DNA of 5,681 bases from an uncultured Rickettsiales bacterium (GTDB taxonomy: Bacteria; Pseudomonadota; Alphaproteobacteria; Rickettsiales; UBA998). The translations under genes were made by a program, and so were the position numbers. Within the stretch, counting starts at the first letter, position 1, and each line of letters begins with the position of its first letter. This document shows, one piece after another, positions 1 to 4,843 of this stretch. Under the pieces are notes generated by a model. The model made no database searches. It was not told the origin of the DNA and was given only the letters and a program-made list of their open reading frames with translations. The stretch spans positions 1 to 5,681 of the forward strand of contig CALJMC010000019.1 in the NCBI GenBank assembly GCA_937982385.1, read 5' to 3'.

Positions 1-1
1 A

Positions 2-661
2 TTAGTGCTGTCAAATGGCAAAACCTTTAAGAAAGGCGATAAAGTTGTTACCTATATCGCACGTAATTTTGAGCCGTATCGTGGTTTTCCAACCTTTATG
101 AAGGCGGCAGAAATTCTGCTGAAGGAACATAAAGACCTGCATATTATTGCGGTGGGTGCAGACGATGTGAGCTATGGCAAGAAGCTGGGCAAAGGACAAA
201 CATGGCGCGCTAAAATGATGGAAGAAGTGAGCTTGGATATGGAGCGCATCCATTTCCCCGGCACTATTCCTTATAGTGACCTCATGAAGCTGTTTCAAGT
301 GTCTGCGTGTCACATTTACTTGACCTATCCGTTTGTGCTGTCTTGGTCATGTTTGGAGGCAATGGCATGTGAGGTGGCGCTAGTCGCATCACGCACACAG
401 CCTGTTGAAGAAGTAATTAGTGAGGGCGAAAATGGGTTGCTCGCAGACATCTTCTCACCTGAAGAAGTGGCAGAACAAGTAACCAAGGTGCTTACCCATA
501 AAGATGGTATGCAGAAGATGCGTAAAGCGGCGCGCAAAACCATCGAGAAGACCTATGCACTCGATAAGCTGCTGCCACTGCATATGTCATTGGTCACAGA
601 TATTGCGGCAAAAAAATTCCCGCCACCGACTCACAAAAAAATCATGAAGTTGCATAAATAA
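2..661 (+). CDS. GT4-type glycosyltransferase, C-terminal part (5' truncated by window)
   Basis: This is the C-terminal half of a GT-B fold glycosyltransferase, which would transfer a sugar from a nucleotide-sugar donor to a glycan or lipid acceptor at the cytoplasmic face. The frame is open from the first complete codon at position 2. The GTG at 5 has no ribosome site in view and lies mid-domain, so the true start is upstream of the window. Family-like segments, in order, are YIARNFEPYRGFPTF (a Rossmann strand opening the donor domain), HIIAVGADDVSYG, RIHFPGTIPYSDLMKLF, HIYLTYPFVLSWSCLEAMAC and the donor-binding stretch EEVISEGENGLL. The segment PFVLSWSxLEAMA is typical of a GT4-like subfamily and lacks the first Glu of the classic E-x7-E motif. 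The usual Gly after LEAMA(A/C) is Glu here. It ends in a basic tail (KKFPPPTHKKIMKLHK) and is followed after 15 bp by the next gene, so the two are probably co-transcribed. Acceptor and sugar cannot be told from sequence. Confidence 0.88.
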   Translation, partial: LVLSNGKTFKKGDKVVTYIARNFEPYRGFPTFMKAAEILLKEHKDLHIIAVGADDVSYGKKLGKGQTWRAKMMEEVSLDMERIHFPGTIPYSDLMKLFQVSACHIYLTYPFVLSWSCLEAMACEVALVASRTQPVEEVISEGENGLLADIFSPEEVAEQVTKVLTHKDGMQKMRKAARKTIEKTYALDKLLPLHMSLVTDIAAKKFPPPTHKKIMKLHK

Positions 662-664
662 ATT

Positions 665-669
665 GGAGG
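665..669 (+). promoter_or_regulatory. Shine-Dalgarno GGAGG that decides the methyltransferase-like start
   Basis: Two in-frame ATG codons follow this GGAGG, at 671 and 677. The first is only 1 base away and the second 7 bases away. Normal ribosome spacing therefore favours 677. Confidence 0.8.
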
Positions 670-676
670 CATGAAC

Positions 677-1582
677 ATGGCTAAAAAGAAATTTCCGCCC
701 GTATCACGTAAGAACAAAAGTGCTGGAGCCAAAAAATCGGCTGTGACGCGCAAAACATCGTCTAAAGGCCTGACAGTGAAAAAGGCAAATGGTACGAATG
801 TTGACATATCCAAAGCAGCACAATTCTCTATGCCCCCAATGATTGATATTTCCGATGGTAAAGAACGCACTGCATTGATTGCAAGCTGGGCAACCAAGCG
901 TGAAGATCAAGCAGTGAAGCAATTTCAAGATAAGCAATGGACGGTAAAAACCTATGATGCTGAACCAAAAATAGAGGCGGATTATACGGGACACATCTTC
1001 AAGATGAATGCGGTTGAAGATAATTCCATCGATGCGCTTTGGTGTCAGCAAATCATGCAGCGCTATTATATGCCGCATGTGTTGAATGCGCTTAAAGAAT
1101 TCAAGCGTGTGATGCGTGATGACGCGTTGCTCTATATCAATGTGCCTGATGCCCAAATGGCGGCGGCACATATCGCCCATGAAAATTACTACAAAACGCT
1201 CTACACCACCCCCGCAGGTGACATCACCCCGGTGGATATCGTCTATGGTTTCCAAAAAGCCATATTCGGGGGGCAACGTCACTTGTCGCATCACAGCATG
1301 TTTTCGCTGAAACAGCTTGGAACGTTGCTGCGCGATGCAGGCTTCTCGGATGTAAAAGTCCATCGCAGAGGCTATGTGCTGCATGCGAGTGCCTATAAGC
1401 ACAGTGCTGAGGGTGGAAAATTCATCGAGCGTGTATCACTCTCCTCAGATGAAGTGCCTGCCGATATGCCCGATGCGCCAAATCTGCCAAGCGAAGCTGC
1501 CGCAGGCGCCCCAAAGCGCTATATGGATAATCTCGCCGATCAGCCCGCCCAGTGGAAACCGCTCGGACTTAAGAAGAAGTAG
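677..1582 (+). CDS. Class I methyltransferase-fold protein, possibly catalytically degenerate
   Basis: A 301-residue protein starting at the ATG at 677, chosen because GGAGG (665-669) is 7 bases upstream; the in-frame ATG at 671 is too close to it. Residues 1-40 are a Lys/Ser-rich, probably disordered tail. Residues 62-160 follow the layout of predicted SAM-dependent methyltransferases. There is a strand-like ERTALIAS, then VEDNSIDALW (113-122, the 'D-N-S-x-D' step), ALKEFKRVMRDDALLYINVPD (138-158) and a C-terminal YGFQ...FSLKQLGTLLRDAGFSDVKV typical of this group. Relatives normally carry a Gly-rich SAM loop, a SHVLEH-like helix and KPGG before the VPD strand. Here these read ALIAS, QQIMQRYY and RDDA, so cofactor binding may be lost. 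It lies 15 bp after the glycosyltransferase and is probably in its operon, suggesting glycan or envelope modification. The fold assignment is fairly firm; an enzymatic role is not. The C-terminus is basic (KPLGLKKK). Confidence 0.8.
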   Translation: MAKKKFPPVSRKNKSAGAKKSAVTRKTSSKGLTVKKANGTNVDISKAAQFSMPPMIDISDGKERTALIASWATKREDQAVKQFQDKQWTVKTYDAEPKIEADYTGHIFKMNAVEDNSIDALWCQQIMQRYYMPHVLNALKEFKRVMRDDALLYINVPDAQMAAAHIAHENYYKTLYTTPAGDITPVDIVYGFQKAIFGGQRHLSHHSMFSLKQLGTLLRDAGFSDVKVHRRGYVLHASAYKHSAEGGKFIERVSLSSDEVPADMPDAPNLPSEAAAGAPKRYMDNLADQPAQWKPLGLKKK

Positions 1583-1615
1583 ATGGATGACTCAGTTAGC
1601 GTTTACTGATTCTTA

Positions 1616-1629
1616 ATCATAATTGTGAT
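1616..1629. promoter_or_regulatory. 14-bp near-palindrome overlapping a promoter (possible operator)
   Basis: ATCATAATTGTGAT pairs with its own reverse complement at 6 of 7 positions; the exception is T1620 opposite G1625. It abuts and overlaps the extended -10 element just downstream, where a bound repressor would block RNA polymerase. Short AT-rich dyads occur by chance, and no regulator is encoded beside it, so operator function is an inference. Confidence 0.3.
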
Positions 1630-1634
1630 ATAAT
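1626..1634 (+). promoter_or_regulatory. Extended -10 promoter element for the metallopeptidase-like gene
   Basis: TGATATAAT contains a perfect TATAAT hexamer (1629-1634) preceded by TGN, the extended -10 form recognised by the housekeeping sigma factor. No good -35 box sits 16-18 bp upstream. TTTACT at 1602-1607 is 21 bp away, which is too far, but extended -10 promoters can act without one. Transcription would begin near 1641, about 28 bases before the GTG start at 1669. Confidence 0.5.
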
Positions 1635-1668
1635 GTAGCATTATGAATGAATCATAGGGTTTATCTTA

Positions 1669-2388
1669 GTGGAAGCTATAACTGCAGAGTCATATCCTGA
1701 GCATTGGAAAATATACGAGAATCTTACTAATAGGGTAAATTCTTTTATTAGCGATAATCCTGAATTAGTCCGTGATATTTTAAAGCAGCAAAATGCTGCA
1801 TCGCATGAACCTACCCCTATGCCATTATTGCCCCTTTATTTTGATGAAATGAACCTTGCTTTAGGTTCTTATACTGGCAAGGAAATTAAAATAAATGCAA
1901 AATTTAAAGATGTGCCATTGAATGTATATGAATCAACATTAGCTCATGAAATGAGCCATGCTTTTTTGGGTGACACAAGTTTTGCTGATAGGACTCCAAC
2001 ATTGGCTTTGCATTATGAAGCGAGTAGAAATGAGTGTGAGGCAAATCATTTTTCTGTTTTCTTTTCAAACGATAAAGGACAGGGGCTTATTGAAAAACAT
2101 GATGGGACTATTGATGAGGTGATGGATACGAGTCTTTTAATGAAAGCCTTTAGACTTTTTGAGGAATCACCTATTGGATTTATTTATAGATCAACTATTT
2201 CTTTGCACGTCGATGGTGAAAAAATAATAGAGATGGCTGAAGATGATCATTTAAAAACTTTTGCACCAGGAACAATATTGTTCGATAACTATTGTAATTA
2301 TAATCCCGAAGACATAACGCACCAGTCTGTGCAATTGAATTTACGAGATGCACCACCTAACAAAGGTGAAGATGGTCATTCAAAGTGA
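1669..2388 (+). CDS. Putative zinc metallopeptidase-like protein (HExxH, ImmA/IrrE-like arrangement)
   Basis: A 239-residue protein of unrecognised family. Residues 91-101 read LAHEMSHAFLG, an HExxH zinc-binding helix with H93 and H97 as ligands and E94 as the catalytic base. About 25-27 residues later comes NECEANHF (121-128), where E122 or E124 could be the third ligand. An acidic residue followed by A-N-x-F after HExxH recalls the ImmA/IrrE-type gluzincins. No helix-turn-helix, signal peptide or membrane segment is visible, so it is probably cytoplasmic. The 115 residues after the motif are unfamiliar. The GTG start at 1669 is the first credible one: the frame is closed by TGA at 1648-1650, and only a weak AGGG (1656-1659) precedes it. 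The gene is clearly more AT-rich than its neighbours and has its own promoter, which suggests horizontal acquisition. It converges on yciB with 13 bp between stops. Substrate is unknown, and peptidase activity is inferred from the motif alone. Confidence 0.75.
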   Translation: MEAITAESYPEHWKIYENLTNRVNSFISDNPELVRDILKQQNAASHEPTPMPLLPLYFDEMNLALGSYTGKEIKINAKFKDVPLNVYESTLAHEMSHAFLGDTSFADRTPTLALHYEASRNECEANHFSVFFSNDKGQGLIEKHDGTIDEVMDTSLLMKAFRLFEESPIGFIYRSTISLHVDGEKIIEMAEDDHLKTFAPGTILFDNYCNYNPEDITHQSVQLNLRDAPPNKGEDGHSK

Positions 2389-2401
2389 TGCATCGAGTAA
2401 G

Positions 2402-2935
2402 TTAAGCCTTCTCCTCCACAGCATATCTCTGAATCCACATCATTTGTGAGACGGTGAAAATCATGGTGATGGAGAGCATTCCCCACACTTTGAAACCGAC
2501 CCATGCATCGGTGGAATAATTGCGCCAGACATATTCATTGAGGACGGCTAAGCATAAAAAGAAAATGCCATAATTGCGGGAGAGCACAATCCAACCTTTA
2601 TCGGTCAGCGGCATCACTTCGCCTAATACAAACCCTATCAGCCCTTTTTTCATTGCGACACCGCCCAGCAATATGAGCGCGAAGAGGGTGTTGATAATGG
2701 TGGGTTTGAGTTTGATGAACGTCTCATCATTGAGCCATAAGGTGAGTCCGCCGAAGATACCTACAATGGCAGCGGTGAACAACATCATGCCCGGAACACG
2801 TTTATCTTTTATATAGGTAATAGCTGCGGCAAGCAGTGTTGCGATGATTAACACGGCAGTCGCTTCCATCAGACCAGAGAGCTTATATACCACAAAAAAG
2901 GCGAGAACAGGCCCAAATTCAAGTAGAAACTTCAT
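2402..2935 (-). CDS. yciB: Inner-membrane septation protein A (YciB/IspZ family)
   Basis: A 177-residue polytopic inner-membrane protein, about the usual length for YciB (around 180). Family members take part in cell-envelope synthesis and septation; in Enterobacteria loss affects division and envelope integrity. Family signatures are visible along the chain: MKFLLEFGPVLAFFVVYK at the N-terminus, the AT at 25-26, FGGLTLWLNDETFIKLKPTIINTLFA (61-86), GW at 114-115, LNEYVWR (132-138) and WVGFKVWG near the C-terminus. Hydrophobic segments lie roughly at 4-20, 22-42, 49-68, 79-94, 119-137 and 145-168. The ATG at 2935 is preceded on the minus strand by AGGA (complement of 2941-2944) with good spacing. 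The gene stands alone: it converges on the metallopeptidase-like gene and diverges from phoB. Assignment is firm; molecular role is known only at the family level. Confidence 0.93.
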   Translation of the reverse strand: MKFLLEFGPVLAFFVVYKLSGLMEATAVLIIATLLAAAITYIKDKRVPGMMLFTAAIVGIFGGLTLWLNDETFIKLKPTIINTLFALILLGGVAMKKGLIGFVLGEVMPLTDKGWIVLSRNYGIFFLCLAVLNEYVWRNYSTDAWVGFKVWGMLSITMIFTVSQMMWIQRYAVEEKA

Positions 2936-3078
2936 GATTTTCCTAAATTAATTGCACTTCTTAAGACATTAGCAATATATTGTTAACGAAAGAGTAATGC
3001 TAGTGAATTACACTTAATGTTCTATTCAAGGACGACTATTCGTGCGGCATGACATTTAAACTCAAGGAGCGTTTCACT
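2936..3078. promoter_or_regulatory. AT-rich divergent spacer between yciB and phoB
   Basis: The two genes point away from each other, so both promoters should lie here. On the minus strand TATATT (complement of 2974-2979) could serve as a -10 for yciB, but no matching -35 is seen. On the plus strand TTGTTA (2980-2985) and TACACT (3009-3014) resemble promoter hexamers but are not correctly spaced with each other. A single TGTCAT half-site (complement of 3048-3053) exists without the tandem partner that a Pho box needs. Confidence 0.35.
3064..3069 (+). promoter_or_regulatory. Shine-Dalgarno AAGGAG that decides the phoB start
   Basis: AAGGAG lies 9 bases before the ATG at 3079. An in-frame ATG at 3049 would add ten residues but has no comparable ribosome site and would put extra sequence ahead of the first receiver strand. 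Confidence 0.8.
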
Positions 3079-3801
3079 ATGGAAACATCAGTATTAATCG
3101 TAGAAGATGAGGCGGCAATCGTTACGATGTTGCGTTACAACCTCGAGCGCGAAGGCTTTAAGGTCTACACCACAGGTGATGGCGAAGAAGCCGTTATTAT
3201 GGTAAAAGAATATATGCCGGACATTATTGTGTTGGATTGGATGCTCCCGTCAAAAACAGGTGTTGAGGTCTGCAAAGAACTCCGCTGGAACAATGACACC
3301 AAACATATCCCTATCATTATGCTCTCTGCGCGTGGTGAAGAGGGCGACCGTATCCGTGGACTCGATAGCGGTGCGGATGACTATATGGTCAAGCCATTCT
3401 CACCAAGCGAGTTGGTGGCACGCATTAAAGCGGTGTTCCGTCGTTTGCGTCCGTCCCTCACCGAACAGAAAATGGAATATGCTGGCATTGTGATGGATTT
3501 AGCCACACATAAAGTCACCCGCGATAATGAAGAGATTCATCTCAGCCCAACCGAGTTTGGATTGCTGCGCTATCTTATGGAGCATCCGGGTCGTGTATTC
3601 TCACGCGAACAGTTGCTCGATTCTGTGTGGGGGCATGACATCTATGTTGAGCTTCGAACCGTCGATGTGCATATTCGTCGCCTCCGCAAAGCCCTCAACT
3701 ATGATGACAATCAGGAAGATATGATTCGCACCGTCCGCTCCGCAGGCTACGCCCTCCAAAAAGAAGATGCTGTAGCGGAAGAAGTTGCAGCGGAAGAGTA
3801 G
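3079..3801 (+). CDS. phoB: PhoB-family phosphate regulon response regulator (OmpR/PhoB class)
   Basis: A 240-residue two-domain transcription factor. The receiver domain (about 4-122) has the acidic pair E9/D10, phosphoacceptor D53 inside LDWMLP, switch S83 and Y102, and K105 in VKPF. The LDWMLP context is characteristic of PhoB rather than other OmpR-type regulators. A winged-helix DNA-binding domain (about 130-228) follows, with LSPTEFGLLRYLMEHPGRVFSR, the recognition region RTVDVHIRRLRKAL and the wing IRTVRSAGYAL. When phosphorylated by PhoR, family members bind Pho boxes and activate phosphate-scavenging genes. The start at 3079 follows AAGGAG; an ATG at 3049 is less likely. The protein ends in an acidic tail rich in Glu and Ala, absent from the compact enterobacterial protein (229 residues). 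No phoR, phoU or pst gene is in view. The phoX-like gene 1 kb downstream is a typical PhoB target and supports the name. Another OmpR-class role cannot be fully excluded. Confidence 0.9.
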   Translation: METSVLIVEDEAAIVTMLRYNLEREGFKVYTTGDGEEAVIMVKEYMPDIIVLDWMLPSKTGVEVCKELRWNNDTKHIPIIMLSARGEEGDRIRGLDSGADDYMVKPFSPSELVARIKAVFRRLRPSLTEQKMEYAGIVMDLATHKVTRDNEEIHLSPTEFGLLRYLMEHPGRVFSREQLLDSVWGHDIYVELRTVDVHIRRLRKALNYDDNQEDMIRTVRSAGYALQKEDAVAEEVAAEE

Positions 3802-3852
3802 AAAATTTTCTTGTAAGGTTCTGTTTTTATATTTAGAATTAGTATTCAGTTA

Positions 3853-3868
3853 GGGCATGGCTTTTGCA
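3853..3868 (+). promoter_or_regulatory. Sigma-54 (-24/-12) promoter-like element
   Basis: GGGCATGGCTTTTGCA matches the RpoN consensus TGGCACG-N4-TTGCW at all but two specified positions (the leading T is G and the second C is T). The essential GG (3854-3855) and GC (3866-3867) are exactly 10 bases apart. Transcription would start near 3879, about 180 bases ahead of the slipin-like gene. A sigma-54 promoter also needs an enhancer-bound activator site upstream, and none was identified. A chance match in one small spacer is possible. Confidence 0.45.
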
Positions 3869-3886
3869 TCGCAATTGCGGCATGGC
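3854..3886 (+). repeat. 8-bp direct repeat GGCATGGC flanking a 10-bp palindrome
   Basis: GGCATGGC occurs at 3854-3861 and again at 3879-3886, 25 bases apart. Between them lies the perfect palindrome CGCAATTGCG (3870-3879). The first copy forms part of the sigma-54-like -24 region and the second sits at the predicted transcription start. The arrangement could bind a regulator, but the units are short. Confidence 0.4.
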
Positions 3887-3900
3887 GTAAACTGAAATTT

Positions 3901-3921
3901 GTGGGGGTTCGATACCTCCAC
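3901..3921 (+). other. Strong hairpin resembling a tRNA T-arm
   Basis: Arms GTGGGGG (3901-3907) and CCTCCAC (3915-3921) pair over 7 bp with one G-U, closing a 7-base loop TTCGATA that fits the TTCRANN T-loop pattern. A small TAGC/GCTA hairpin (3922-3925 with 3933-3936) and five T residues (3937-3941) follow. No CCA end, no matching 5' acceptor strand and no anticodon arm were found, so a full tRNA or tmRNA is not supported. It could be a tRNA remnant, a structured leader element or part of a weak terminator. Confidence 0.4.
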
Positions 3922-4056
3922 TAGCTTTGGGTGCTATTTTTGTTATGTTTCGGACTGCTGGCTTTATGCAAGCGAGAAGATGGGTATGTAGATAAGATCT
4001 CCTCCATTCATCGTGGTAGTTCGGAACATGACGTTGATTAATTTTAAGGATATATT

Positions 4057-4809
4057 ATGCTCCATAATTCTATATTGATTGCGCTGTTCTTATTGTTTGC
4101 TGTCTGGGCGTATAAACATTTTCTACGTTCTATCATTATTTATGAATATCAGCAGGGATTACTCTACAAAAATGGTAAGTTTTCTAGACTGTTAAAAGCG
4201 GGTAAACATGATTATTGGCATACCAGCAGCCACATTGAGGTTATGGATATCCGAAAAATAGTGTTTAGTCTTGCAGGGCAAGAAGTGCTGACCAAGGATA
4301 ATGTTAGTATCAAGATTAGCATATCAGGTCTCTACCAGATAGAAAATGCGCAAGAAGCCCATCAAGATTCAGAGTCTTATTGGTCGGTGTTATTTAACTA
4401 TGCGCAATTGGCGTTGCGTAAGGTCGTGAATGAATATGAACTGGACGATATGTTGACTCAGAAGCAAGAAATTGCTCAAAAGATAATAGAAATAGTATCT
4501 CCTCAAGCAGAATCTATAGGGCTATCTGTTAGCGCGCTGGATGTTTTGGATGTGATGCTTCCTGCGCCGATGAAACGCGCATGTGCAGCATTAGTTGAGA
4601 ATCGCAAAGAAGCTGCAGCGGCGCTTGAGAAAGCGCGCGGAGAAGAAGCCGTGTTGAGAAAACAAGCAAACACCGCCAAGCTGTATGAGAAAAGTCCTGC
4701 CTTGGCACAGTTGCGAATTATGGAAGCGTTGCAATCAGGCAATGGTAATACCATTGTTCTGGGTGGTGATGGAAGCATGCCGATTGTTGCGTCGGGTGAC
4801 AAAACTTAG
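4057..4809 (+). CDS. SPFH/band-7 (slipin/stomatin-like) membrane protein
   Basis: A 250-residue membrane-anchored SPFH-domain protein. Residues about 5-19 form one hydrophobic N-terminal anchor. The SPFH domain (about 26-175) shows YEYQQGLLYKNGK, LKAGKH, the signature QEVLTKDNVSIKI (75-87), YAQLALRKVVNEYELDDML (115-133) and LDVLDVMLPAPMKRA (161-175). An Ala/Glu/Lys-rich, probably coiled-coil stretch (about 177-212) follows, then SPALAQLRIMEALQ. Stomatin-like proteins oligomerise at the cytoplasmic face of membranes and scaffold microdomains or modulate membrane proteins and proteases; the partner here is unknown. No NfeD gene, the common partner of slipins, is in view. Length is typical of slipins (about 250-260). 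The ATG at 4057 follows TAAGGA (4045-4050) with 6-base spacing. A sigma-54-like element lies about 190 bp upstream, and a phoX-like gene begins 34 bp downstream, so the two may form an operon. Confidence in the family is high, in the specific role low. Confidence 0.88.
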   Translation: MLHNSILIALFLLFAVWAYKHFLRSIIIYEYQQGLLYKNGKFSRLLKAGKHDYWHTSSHIEVMDIRKIVFSLAGQEVLTKDNVSIKISISGLYQIENAQEAHQDSESYWSVLFNYAQLALRKVVNEYELDDMLTQKQEIAQKIIEIVSPQAESIGLSVSALDVLDVMLPAPMKRACAALVENRKEAAAALEKARGEEAVLRKQANTAKLYEKSPALAQLRIMEALQSGNGNTIVLGGDGSMPIVASGDKT

Positions 4810-4843
4810 ACAGGCCCAGCGCAATATGCTATGACTTGAGGTC

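Noticed and set aside
704..1402. Long minus-strand open frame
   Set aside because: It lies opposite the methyltransferase-like gene, has no family motifs, and is explained as a shadow of the plus-strand coding sequence.
1590..1625. Terminator after the methyltransferase-like gene
   Set aside because: TCAGT/ACTGA can form only a 5-bp stem and no T run follows.
3040..3060. Pho box upstream of phoB
   Set aside because: Only a single TGTCAT half-site is present on the minus strand; the tandem repeat at 11-bp spacing is missing.
3802..3830. Rho-independent terminator after phoB
   Set aside because: GAAAATTTTC is a loopless AT palindrome and the later T run has no stem before it.
3857..3895. 12-residue leader peptide ORF
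   Set aside because: Weak ribosome site, ordinary composition, and it overlaps the promoter-like element, so it would not be transcribed from it.
3830..3935. Complete tRNA ending at the T-arm-like hairpin
   Set aside because: No 5' acceptor strand complementary to the bases after the T-arm and no recognisable anticodon arm at the right distance.
3945..3995. 16-codon ORF before the slipin-like gene
   Set aside because: No Shine-Dalgarno sequence and no recognisable peptide.
3880..4056. Circularly permuted tmRNA (ssrA) suggested by the T-arm-like hairpin
   Set aside because: No CCA follows the hairpin, the flanking strands do not form a 7-bp acceptor stem, and no downstream frame ends in a degradation-tag-like ALAA/AVAA sequence.
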